From Spirochaetota bacterium (lineage in GTDB: Bacteria > Spirochaetota > UBA4802 > JAFGJZ01), in the NCBI GenBank assembly GCA_023396615.1, contig JAEWVM010000009.1, positions 1-64,000 on the forward strand: 64,000 bases of DNA, written 5' to 3'. This document shows, one piece after another, positions 53,744-61,099 of this stretch. Position 1 is the stretch's first letter. The number at the start of each line of letters is the position of its first letter. The position numbers and the translations under genes were made by a program. A model generated the notes under the pieces. The model ran no database searches, was not told the origin of the DNA, and saw only the letters and a program-made list of their open reading frames with translations.

Positions 53744-54400
53744 CTACTGATTATCAACACGGAAATAGATGCGCTTCCACTTATATGATCCGTCCTTGTA
53801 GAACGATGTAACGTAAAAATCCTGTTCAGTAGCTTTTTCGATGACATCAAGGGCTATCTTGTTTGAATTATCCGCGATCTCAATGTCGTTATCAGCCGTA
53901 AGAATAAGCTTTACCTTTTCATCCGTTACTGAAGAAATATTATCATAAACTTTCTCGTCGGTAGAATCGTATTTCTGCGAATCCATGTATTCGAGATATC
54001 CGTAATAATCGAAATAATCACCAAACTCCTGTATCGATGCCGAAAAAAAATCAGCGCAGGGATAAACAATCACGTGAAAAAAACCGGCAGCTTTTTCACC
54101 CTGTCCGACTCTTTTAACGAGTTGGCGAAGCATGGAAAACTGGGTATTTATTATCAATTCATTCATTATGAATTTAATATGGCGTTTTTTCATCCATTCA
54201 AAAGAATGAATCATCTTTTCGATCCGCGCTTTAAAATCCTTATAATGAATTTCGCCGAGGCCCACCACAAAGATATACGGCCCGATAATTCTGCCGTTTT
54301 TGTCGTAAGATGCTTCAACTATGACGCGGTTTTTTTGTTCGTTAAGCTTGCGTCTGTATTCGAAGGGAACAAGTTCGTTAAAATCGCTGATCTCTTTCAT
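53744..54400 (-). CDS. Unknown protein, possible degenerate histidine-kinase-like ATPase fold
   Basis: 218 residues, soluble, no recognised family. A central helix KFIMNELIINTQFSMLRQLVKR resembles the N-box of GHKL ATPases (NELIINA), but no G1/G2 boxes are visible, so the resemblance may be chance. The first part has strands RVIVEASYD and YIFVVGLGE; the end has SFYKDGSYKWKRIYFRV. No ribosome site precedes either candidate start (54400 or 54418); a promoter at 54407-54435 would start transcription near 54400, making the shorter, leaderless version my choice. Downstream of the small RNA terminator. Confidence 0.65.
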   Translation of the reverse strand: MKEISDFNELVPFEYRRKLNEQKNRVIVEASYDKNGRIIGPYIFVVGLGEIHYKDFKARIEKMIHSFEWMKKRHIKFIMNELIINTQFSMLRQLVKRVGQGEKAAGFFHVIVYPCADFFSASIQEFGDYFDYYGYLEYMDSQKYDSTDEKVYDNISSVTDEKVKLILTADNDIEIADNSNKIALDVIEKATEQDFYVTSFYKDGSYKWKRIYFRVDNQ

Positions 54401-54406
54401 AATGCT

Positions 54407-54435
54407 ATTTAAAGCCATATTTTTTTATTAGTCAA
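54407..54435 (-). promoter_or_regulatory. Putative promoter overlapping the alternative start of the unknown gene
   Basis: On the minus strand TTGACT (54430-54435), 17 bases and TTAAAT (54407-54412). The predicted start of transcription falls at or within a base or two of the ATG at 54400. Confidence 0.4.
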
Positions 54436-54461
54436 TTCATTAATCAATTTAGACCGCAGAT

Positions 54462-54486
54462 AAAAAAAAGCGAGCCGAAGCCCGCC
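54462..54486 (-). terminator. UUCG-loop terminator of the small RNA
   Basis: On the minus strand GCGGGC, a UUCG tetraloop, GCUCGC and eight U residues. The C(UUCG)G closing pair makes it extra stable. It ends 60 bases before the next gene's start. Confidence 0.9.
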
Positions 54487-54584
54487 AACAAAATATTAAG
54501 AAGGGTGAAGATGTAACAGCCGATCCGATGTCCCGGCGCTATTAGAAAGGGGATTATAACGCGCCGGAACAATCGGCTATCAAT
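54462..54584 (-). ncRNA. Predicted small RNA with C-rich anti-Shine-Dalgarno loop
   Basis: About 120 nt on the minus strand, defined by a promoter upstream (54591-54618) and a terminator at the 3' end. The 5' half folds into a nested double stem: outer AGCCGAT/ATCGGCT (54518-54524 with 54572-54578) and inner CCGGCGC/GCGCCGG (54533-54539 with 54561-54567). The inner 21-nt loop shows CCCCUUUC. A mostly unpaired stretch with CACCCUUCUU follows, then the terminator. Both C-rich stretches are complementary to ribosome binding sites, as in RsaE/RoxS-type regulators. It does not match tmRNA, 6S, RNase P or SRP RNA motifs that I know. No protein frame with support covers it. Confidence 0.72.
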
Positions 54585-54590
54585 GAGGAC

Positions 54591-54618
54591 ATAATAAGCG
54601 ATATAATAAAACTGTCAA
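54591..54618 (-). promoter_or_regulatory. Sigma70-type promoter of the small RNA
   Basis: On the minus strand a perfect TTGACA (54613-54618), a 16-base spacer and TATTAT (54591-54596). The predicted start is about 54584. A-tracts lie upstream (54640-54676), in the place of an UP element. Confidence 0.8.
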
Positions 54619-54639
54619 TTAAAATCCGTCCGGTTGGTA

Positions 54640-54676
54640 TTTTTTATTATATTTTTATCTTTTTTTCTATTTTTTT
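54640..54676. other. Phased T-tracts (A-tracts on minus strand) between divergent sRNA and sigma-factor genes
   Basis: T-tracts of five to seven bases start at 54640, 54652, 54660 and 54670, spaced 8 to 12 bases, about one helical turn. Such phasing gives intrinsically bent DNA and can act as an UP element for the small RNA promoter. The rest of the 54585-54811 gap is AT-rich; TATAAT at 54762-54767 without a good -35 may serve the sigma gene. Confidence 0.55.
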
Positions 54677-54811
54677 CGAACAACCTTTGTATTGCAGGGT
54701 TTATTACATGATAATTGTAATTATAACCGTAAAACACAGTTTTTCATGAAACTGACGCTTATATAATATTTTTAATTGAAAAATGAGGTATCTCAGGAGA
54801 TGATTGTCATT

Positions 54812-55675
54812 ATGAAGAACAGCAGTCTTCAAAAAAGCCGTGATACAACAGATTCGTCTCTCACATGGTATCTTGACAGAATAAACAAGATTCCGATGCT
54901 GACAAGAGAGGAAGAAGATCTCTATGCCCGTTTGGCGAAAAACGGCGATCCGGAAGCCAAAAACGTTCTGGTAAAATCAAATCTTAGATTTGTCGTATCT
55001 ATAGCAAAAAAATATCAGACTAACGGAATATCACTGCTAGATCTCATCAACGAAGGAAACATGGGTCTTATCAAGGCCGCCGAAAAATTTGATCCGGACA
55101 AAGGATTTCATTTCATATCATATGCAGTGTGGTGGATACGTCAGGCTATAATGCTTGCGATTTCACAGAAAACTTCGCTGATCAGAATTCCGCTCAACAG
55201 AAGCGCCGATCTTCAAAAAGTCGAAAAAGTTCATAAATCTCTCGAATCTAAACTTCACAGGGAGCCCACTGCCGAGGAAATATCCGAAGGCCTCGACATG
55301 AACAATGACCAGCTCAACTACCTGAAAAATATACCTCAGGAATTCGTTTCTCTTGATGCGGCAATGAGCGATTCTGACGATACACCGATAGTCAACATGA
55401 TCGAAGATGACAGGGGAGATTCACCGGATAAAGAAATTTTAAACCAGACATTATCAAACGAAATAAAAAACATTCTCGAAACGCTAACCAAATCAGAAAG
55501 AGAAATCATCAAAATGCGTTTCGGTCTCGATGAACATAAACCAATGTCGCTTCAGCAGATAGGAGACAAATACGGTCTCTCCAAGGAACGCATACGCCAG
55601 ATTGAAAAAAAAGCTCTCAGAAAACTGAATGCATCCCCTATCCGCCATAACCTCGAAGGATTTATGGGCGAATAA
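54812..55675 (+). CDS. Primary-type sigma-70 factor without region 1.1
   Basis: 287 residues. Region 1.2 (LTWYLDRINKIPMLTREEE), region 2 (NLRFVVSIAKKYQTNG, DLINEGNMGLIKAAEKFDPDKGFHFISYAVWWIRQAI), region 3 and region 4 (LTKSEREIIKMRFGLDE, LQQIGDKYGLSKERIRQIEKKALRKL) are all present. It matches primary sigma factors closely in regions 2.4 and 4.2 but lacks the acidic region 1.1, like Bacteroidetes RpoD or RpoS/SigB-type group 2 factors. Start uncertain: ATG at 54800 or 54812 (AGGAG at 54795-54799 is better placed for the latter); the TTG at 54776 is unlikely. Whether it is the housekeeping factor or a stress factor cannot be told here. Confidence 0.92.
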   Translation: MKNSSLQKSRDTTDSSLTWYLDRINKIPMLTREEEDLYARLAKNGDPEAKNVLVKSNLRFVVSIAKKYQTNGISLLDLINEGNMGLIKAAEKFDPDKGFHFISYAVWWIRQAIMLAISQKTSLIRIPLNRSADLQKVEKVHKSLESKLHREPTAEEISEGLDMNNDQLNYLKNIPQEFVSLDAAMSDSDDTPIVNMIEDDRGDSPDKEILNQTLSNEIKNILETLTKSEREIIKMRFGLDEHKPMSLQQIGDKYGLSKERIRQIEKKALRKLNASPIRHNLEGFMGE

Positions 55676-57715
55676 TCAGCTTCCGTGTTTTTCCTTCAAA
55701 TATCCGTATATTTCATCCTGAGATCGTGTTTTAACCTCTCCGCCTCGGTAATACTTGTTTGAAAGCGATTCATCGAGAATTCTCGATTTAATATTATCAT
55801 TCCATGATATCTCAAGAATATCGCGGAGCTCATTTCTTATTGAACTATCATAAATAGGAACGGCTACCTCGATCCTGTTATCAAGATTTCTGCTCATTAG
55901 ATCTGCCGAAGAAATATAACAAAGCTCATTGCCGCCGTTTGAAAAAAAATATACCCGTGAATGTTCAAGATACCGGTCAATAAGTCCTCTTGCTTCGATA
56001 TTTGCAGTCGAACTGTCAAGCACAAGCGAGAACATACCGCGAACGAGAAGTCGGACTCTGACACCGGATTCTGCCGCACGGCGGATATATTTTATCATTT
56101 CACGGTCAACGAGATTATTTATCTTGAAAAATATTTCAGCGTCAACACCGCTTTCCGCATTACGTATCTCATTCTTGATAAGTCTCTTTAATTCATCTCG
56201 CATGTTAAAAGGAGCCACCAGCAGATTGCGGTAAGAATGATGCCTGAAATTCATTACAAAAAAATCAAAAAGTTCTGATATCTCGGAAGTTATTCTCTTA
56301 TCCGATGTTAGAAGATAGTGATCGGTATATTGACGGGCAGTTTCTTCATTAAAGTTTCCCGTACCTATTATGCAGTAATTTTTAAACGCATTATTCTCGC
56401 GTCTGGTAATCATGCATAGTTTAGAATGAACCTTAAGGCCTGCAATCCCGAGAATTACCTTAACGCCCTCCTCTTTCATGAGGTTTGCCCAGTAGATATT
56501 ATTGTCCTCGTCAAAACGTGCCTGAATCTCCATGAGAACCGTAACTTTCTTTCCGTTTTTGCTAGCATTGATGAGCGCATTCGAGATACTCGAATCCTTT
56601 GCCACCCTATAAAGCGTTATCTTGATTTCGGTAACATTAGTATCCATAGAGGCTTCACGCAGAAGATCAATAATCATGTTGAAAGAGTTATACGGAAAAT
56701 GAAGCATCACATCGCGCTTACGTATTACGGATATTATGCTTGATTCGGAAAGCAGTTCCCTGTGCACAATCGGCTCACGTCTGATGTCGGAATCTTCGGA
56801 AGGAAGAATATTCGGAAACCGCATGAAGTCCTTGAAGTTGTGATATCTTCCGCCGGGTACAAAAGTTTCATTGCGCTTGAGATTCATTTTTTTGAGAAAA
56901 TACGAAAGCATTTCTTCCGGAACGGTGGAATCATAACTAATGCGCACCGGAGCTCCGGAATGACGTTTCTTCAATGACTTGCTGACTTTATTAAGCAGTG
57001 ACTCTCCCAAATCATCGCCGAGATCAAGCTCAGCATCGCGCGTCATTTTGATATCATATGCTTCAAAAGTATCATATCCGAACGGCGAGAAAATATCGCT
57101 CAAACCGAAACGGATGACGTCATCAAGAAAAATAACACATTTCTTTTCACCGTCCCTCGGCAGAACGATAAAACGCGGAATGAGTCCTGAAGGCACTTCT
57201 ATAAGACTGTATTGGTCTTTCTTTTCGATTGAATTTGAAAGTTTTACCATAAGATAAATTGATCTGTCGCGAAGAGGCGGCAGAACTATATTCTTGCCAA
57301 GCATCACAGGAAAAATCTTGGGTCTGACGGTTTCATTGAAATAAATCCTGATGAACCGCTTCTGTTCCTCGTTAAGATTATTTTCATTCATGAAAAAGAC
57401 ATTACGTCTTTCGAGCTCTGTTATGATGTTTGAAAAGCATGTATCAAATTCGAGATGCCGCGTCCACATTATATCCTGGATCTCTGCGAGTATCTTCTTC
57501 GGATCACCGCCCATAAGAGGATAAGCCTTTTTGCCGAGAGGCGCAAATCTGTTAAGTGTCGCGACCTTAATTTCAAAAAATTCATCGAGATTTGAAGAAT
57601 ATATTCCAAGAAATTTGATTCTCTGCATAAGCGGAACGCCGGGATCATTCGCTTCCTGAAGAACCCTTGCATTAAATGATATCCAGCTTATTTCTTTTGG
57701 TCTATAGTCTTTCAA
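55676..57715 (-). CDS. ppk1: Polyphosphate kinase 1
   Basis: 679 residues. N domain (EISWISFNARVLQEANDP, SSNLDEFFEIKVA), head domain and the two phospholipase D-like catalytic domains, with the autophosphorylated His in AGLKVHSKLCMITR and the second catalytic His in YLEHSRVYFFSNGG; GTGNFNEETARQYTDHYLLT is the other signature. It makes polyphosphate from ATP reversibly. The start is a TTG that overlaps the stop of the SixA-like gene (TTGA), with AGGGG eight bases upstream. Its stop lies one base from the sigma gene's stop, in convergent orientation. Confidence 0.96.
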   Translation of the reverse strand: MKDYRPKEISWISFNARVLQEANDPGVPLMQRIKFLGIYSSNLDEFFEIKVATLNRFAPLGKKAYPLMGGDPKKILAEIQDIMWTRHLEFDTCFSNIITELERRNVFFMNENNLNEEQKRFIRIYFNETVRPKIFPVMLGKNIVLPPLRDRSIYLMVKLSNSIEKKDQYSLIEVPSGLIPRFIVLPRDGEKKCVIFLDDVIRFGLSDIFSPFGYDTFEAYDIKMTRDAELDLGDDLGESLLNKVSKSLKKRHSGAPVRISYDSTVPEEMLSYFLKKMNLKRNETFVPGGRYHNFKDFMRFPNILPSEDSDIRREPIVHRELLSESSIISVIRKRDVMLHFPYNSFNMIIDLLREASMDTNVTEIKITLYRVAKDSSISNALINASKNGKKVTVLMEIQARFDEDNNIYWANLMKEEGVKVILGIAGLKVHSKLCMITRRENNAFKNYCIIGTGNFNEETARQYTDHYLLTSDKRITSEISELFDFFVMNFRHHSYRNLLVAPFNMRDELKRLIKNEIRNAESGVDAEIFFKINNLVDREMIKYIRRAAESGVRVRLLVRGMFSLVLDSSTANIEARGLIDRYLEHSRVYFFSNGGNELCYISSADLMSRNLDNRIEVAVPIYDSSIRNELRDILEISWNDNIKSRILDESLSNKYYRGGEVKTRSQDEIYGYLKEKHGS

Positions 57716-58587
57716 GAGTTTTTCCCCTGAGAAGACGAATCTTTAAAACTATTTCCTTCATCAAGCAGACGCTGAAGAATTTCTTTTTTATTTTTCATTT
57801 TCATAATCTTTTCATTCATCTTCTCTTCTATCTTTGCCATTTTTTTCATGACCTTGTCTTTCTCTCGCTCTTCCTTTTCTCTTTCTTTTTTTTCTGTAAG
57901 TAAAAGCGATTTCTTTAAAAGTTCAATGCTTCGAACTGTCACGACGCTTGAAGAATCAAGAATCTTTCGGGCAATTTTACCGGCCTTGAGAGACAAATCA
58001 TCCGGCGATATATTTTTTGAATTTTCAAAAAATGAATCAATCATCTGGGCCGATTCATCCCTCAGACTGCGTATTATATTTTTGCCGAACTTGTCAAGAT
58101 CATCATTTATAAATTTATAAAATACAAAATGCCCGCTGTTTTCTTTGATGTCCACGAATTTTTCGGAATCAAATTCAAACATGACGCATGAAGCAGTCGG
58201 AAGAGAAAAAACAAAATCTCTGCAGAAATATTTTGCAAGCTTTTCAAGAAGCGGATTATGCCCGACAATGCAGACATTATTGTATCTTTCGGAAATTGTT
58301 TCAATGCAATGCAGAACCGCTTCCATATCCTGAGAATAAAGGCTTTCATTGATCTGAACATTATCACGGGAAAAGCCTGACTCTTCCGCTATTATAACCG
58401 CACTCTCAAACGCCCGCAAAGCTATACTCGAATAAAAACCGTCAATAGCACATGAGTTATCTTTTTTGAGGTTTTCCGCAAGCAAATAGATATTTTTTCT
58501 GCCTGAAGTCGAAAGCAAACGCGCATAATCGGTTTCGTCATTATCCTTAACAGCTTTCCCATGACGAACAAGAAAAATTTTTTTCAT
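57712..58587 (-). CDS. SixA-like histidine phosphatase with C-terminal coiled coil
   Basis: 291 residues. Residues 1 to 155 are a short histidine phosphatase of the SixA type: LVRHGKA (catalytic His 8), SSIALRAFESA (Arg), and VGHNPLL (second His). Residues about 160 to 290 are not typical: a helical part then a highly charged Lys/Glu/Met coiled coil (EKKEREKEEREKDKVMKK). SixA removes phosphate from His-containing phosphotransfer domains. Its position between pfkA and ppk1 with overlaps suggests a job in phosphate or energy metabolism; the coiled coil could link it to Ppk1, which is inference. Confidence 0.85.
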   Translation of the reverse strand: MKKIFLVRHGKAVKDNDETDYARLLSTSGRKNIYLLAENLKKDNSCAIDGFYSSIALRAFESAVIIAEESGFSRDNVQINESLYSQDMEAVLHCIETISERYNNVCIVGHNPLLEKLAKYFCRDFVFSLPTASCVMFEFDSEKFVDIKENSGHFVFYKFINDDLDKFGKNIIRSLRDESAQMIDSFFENSKNISPDDLSLKAGKIARKILDSSSVVTVRSIELLKKSLLLTEKKEREKEEREKDKVMKKMAKIEEKMNEKIMKMKNKKEILQRLLDEGNSFKDSSSQGKNS

Positions 58588-58588
58588 A

Positions 58589-59614
58589 TCAGTCTCCGAA
58601 ACTTGTTCCGAGAAGACGCGCTTCCTTGACTAGCGGATCATCTTTCTGAACAGTTTTAATTTTTCCTGCAACTTCCTTTAATGGAACCGCAACCGTATCA
58701 GTATCCCGAAGAGAAGTCATAAAACCGAATTTTCCGGAATGAGCCAGTTCCGCGGCATGTGCGCCGAGGCGCGTGGATATTACACGGTCCATTGGAGAAG
58801 GAGATCCTCCGCGCTGAATATATCCCAAAATGGTTTCTCGTGTTTCAAGACCGGTATATTCCATTATTTTTTTAGCGATATAATGACCCTTAGATTTTTT
58901 TGGTTTAGGCGTGTCAATCCCTTCGGCAACCACTACAATCGAATACGGCTTACGCTCATCATATCTTTTGGTAAGAACACTGCAAATGGATTCCATAGTG
59001 TACGGAATTTCCGGAATCAGAATAACATCACCGCCTCCGGCAATACCGGAATAAAGAGCAAGCCATCCGGCATGATGCCCCATCACTTCAATTACCATAA
59101 TGCGCTTGTGAGAATTCGCAGTCGTATGAATTCTGTCAATCGCTTCAGTCGCGATGTTAACGGCTGAATAAAATCCGAAAGATACGTCCGTACCCCAGAC
59201 ATCATTATCAATAGTCTTCGGAACGCCTATGATATTGAGACCTTCCTTGTGAAGCTGATAGGCCGTCTTCATGGTTCCGTTGCCGCCGAGGCAGATTAAA
59301 CAGTCAAGACCAAGCTCTTTGTAGTTCTCCTTAATAGTCTGAACCTTGTCGAGAGTGCCGTTGTCGTTTTTGAACGGTTTTTCCCTTGAAGTGCGCAGAA
59401 TGGTTCCGCCCTCAGTTAGAATTCCTGAAAGAAGATTTTCAGTAAGAGTTACATACTCCCGGTCGATCAGCCCCCTGAAACCGGAACAGATTCCGATAAC
59501 TTCCATGCCGTATTCGACAATGGCGCTTTTTCCGACACCGCGTATAGCCGCATTCAGTCCGGGACAATCCCCTCCTGCAGTCAGAATTCCGATACGCATG
59601 CCTTTACTTTTCAT
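58589..59614 (-). CDS. pfkA: 6-phosphofructokinase (predicted ATP-dependent)
   Basis: 341 residues. The PFK fold is clear: GILTAGGDCPGLNAAIRG, CLGGNGTMKTA (110 to 117), PKTIDNDV (132 to 139), IEVMGHHAGWLAL and RETILGYIQRGG. The position equal to E. coli residue 104 is Gly, as in ATP-dependent enzymes, while the position equal to 124 is Lys, as in PPi-dependent ones. The same G104/K124 pair is found in actinobacterial ATP-PFKs, so ATP use is the better guess. GAGGAAC precedes the ATG. First of pfkA-sixA-ppk1. Confidence 0.93.
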   Translation of the reverse strand: MKSKGMRIGILTAGGDCPGLNAAIRGVGKSAIVEYGMEVIGICSGFRGLIDREYVTLTENLLSGILTEGGTILRTSREKPFKNDNGTLDKVQTIKENYKELGLDCLICLGGNGTMKTAYQLHKEGLNIIGVPKTIDNDVWGTDVSFGFYSAVNIATEAIDRIHTTANSHKRIMVIEVMGHHAGWLALYSGIAGGGDVILIPEIPYTMESICSVLTKRYDERKPYSIVVVAEGIDTPKPKKSKGHYIAKKIMEYTGLETRETILGYIQRGGSPSPMDRVISTRLGAHAAELAHSGKFGFMTSLRDTDTVAVPLKEVAGKIKTVQKDDPLVKEARLLGTSFGD

Positions 59615-59731
59615 AAGTTCCTCGATTGAAAAAGTCGTAATTATTGTAGATCTGCCGCGCAGAAAATGTCAAATCAATAGATTGAGGCGGGTATAAATTT
59701 AAAATTAAGACTGAACATAATCTTAACAAAA

Positions 59732-60853
59732 TCAGAATTTGAAGTGACGTTTTATGCTCATCGCTTCAAAAGCACAGACTTCATGACAACAGTAACAGCG
59801 AATGCACTTGGATAAATCAACCTTCAAATGTTTGCCTTCTTTCGATTGTCTGACGGAAATAGCCTGAGGAGAACATATCGAAAAACACTTCATGCACAAA
59901 ACGCATTTTTCTCCTATGGAAGGAGCCGGTATAAAAACATTACGAACGAGATTATAAATTCTACGGTTAAGAATTTTCCGCAGAAAAGCGATGTCTGTGA
60001 CTTTTTCAACGAGCTTAAAAGATGAAGGCTTCAAAGATACGGCATCATCACCGGATATTTCGACTTCAAAGCCGTCACGTCGCTTTTTAGCTTCATAAAG
60101 AATCGGAATATCATCAGATTTGTAGCCGATAATTTCCGAACAAACGCAGTCCAGTGCCAGCGGATCGAAAGATGCACCGATAAAATTAGTGCTGACAGGC
60201 GAACCGTTTCTCGGACCGTCACCTTCCATCGATACGACAGCATCCATAATGGCGAATGATGGAGCAACCAGATCATGAAGATCAACGATCATTCCAGCGA
60301 AATACTTTCTTTCGACGAAACGAAAATGAAATTTTGATTTTTCAAGACCGCTGATAACACCGAAAATGTTTTTAATGACGCCGGTATAATACATCTGCTG
60401 ATGAGTCTTAAGCTTTGCCATGGAAACGATTATATCATTATCAATAACTGGTTTCGCTATATTGAATTTTCTGGTAACTTTGCCGTTAGGCGCATCGACA
60501 GAAACGGTGTCCTTGAAATCTACAATTTGAACGCCGAGTCTGCGCGCGGCTTGCGCGATTCCGCATTTTTCCGCAACACTGTAAACCGATTCAACAGCCG
60601 GAGAATCTCCAACACTAACGGTAAAACCGTAATCCATAAAAAGAGAAGCGGCAGCCTCAAATACAGCCGGATGTGTCGTAACTGCTTCATCAGGATGCGC
60701 TCCCATAAGCATGTTGGGCTTGAGAAGAACTCTGCTTCCTTTTGATTTTAAAGAATCAATGCCGCCGGCAAGATTAAATGTTTTATTGAGGGCTTCTTTA
60801 ACATCTTTAAGATTATATGTATCAAGCCTTGAAAGTGCAACGACGCTTTTCAT
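59732..60853 (-). CDS. DUF362 protein with two 4Fe-4S clusters
   Basis: 373 residues. The DUF362 domain (VLLKPNMLMGAHPDEAVTTHP, VSMAKLKTHQQMYYTGVIKNIFGVI, GPRNGSP) is joined to a C-terminal ferredoxin domain with two four-Cys motifs (CVLCMKCFSIC, CIRCYCCHEVC), so it should carry two 4Fe-4S clusters. DUF362 proteins are widespread in anaerobes; their reaction is unknown. There is no Shine-Dalgarno before the ATG. Promoter and 18-bp tandem repeat lie upstream. It points to an anaerobic or facultative host. Confidence 0.88.
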   Translation of the reverse strand: MKSVVALSRLDTYNLKDVKEALNKTFNLAGGIDSLKSKGSRVLLKPNMLMGAHPDEAVTTHPAVFEAAASLFMDYGFTVSVGDSPAVESVYSVAEKCGIAQAARRLGVQIVDFKDTVSVDAPNGKVTRKFNIAKPVIDNDIIVSMAKLKTHQQMYYTGVIKNIFGVISGLEKSKFHFRFVERKYFAGMIVDLHDLVAPSFAIMDAVVSMEGDGPRNGSPVSTNFIGASFDPLALDCVCSEIIGYKSDDIPILYEAKKRRDGFEVEISGDDAVSLKPSSFKLVEKVTDIAFLRKILNRRIYNLVRNVFIPAPSIGEKCVLCMKCFSICSPQAISVRQSKEGKHLKVDLSKCIRCYCCHEVCAFEAMSIKRHFKF

Positions 60854-60876
60854 ACTGTCAGCTTAGCAAAGAAATA

Positions 60877-60905
60877 ATTATCTGCAAGATATTTTTGCGT
60901 TACAA
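60877..60905 (-). promoter_or_regulatory. Putative DUF362 promoter overlapping a tandem repeat
   Basis: On the minus strand TTGTAA (60900-60905), 17 bases and GATAAT (60877-60882), about 24 bases before the DUF362 start codon. The -35 hexamer is part of the repeat unit. Confidence 0.5.
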
Positions 60906-60931
60906 AATATTTTTGCGTTACAAATTTTGCG
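60889..60931. repeat. Perfect 18-bp tandem repeat plus partial third unit
   Basis: ATATTTTTGCGTTACAAA occurs twice head to tail (60889-60906 and 60907-60924), then TTTTGCG (60925-60931) begins a third copy. It lies between the divergent DUF362 and sensor/GGDEF genes. Two regulator sites or a replication-slippage product are both possible. Confidence 0.9.
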
Positions 60932-60954
60932 AACTATATTATTTTACTTCAGCG

Positions 60955-60994
60955 ATTCATCACATTTCAATATTCATCAACAGACAATTCATCA
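60955..60994. repeat. Three ATTCATCA direct repeats
   Basis: The octamer ATTCATCA occurs at 60955, 60972 and 60987, spaced 17 and 15 bases, in the leader region of the sensor/GGDEF gene. It could be an array of regulator sites; chance is not excluded in such AT-rich DNA. Confidence 0.5.
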
Positions 60995-61099
60995 TAAAAC
61001 GACAAGCTTAGAAAATCCTTCAACACGCATAAAAACAAAGAGAAAATGATTGATTTTTTTTATTATAAATGAAATATTAAGTAACCGGCGGAGATCAAC

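Noticed and set aside
54496..54516. SD-like AAGAAGGG followed by ATG TAA on the plus strand
   Set aside because: It is a start codon directly followed by a stop; it is better explained as the complement of the C-rich stretch of the minus-strand RNA.
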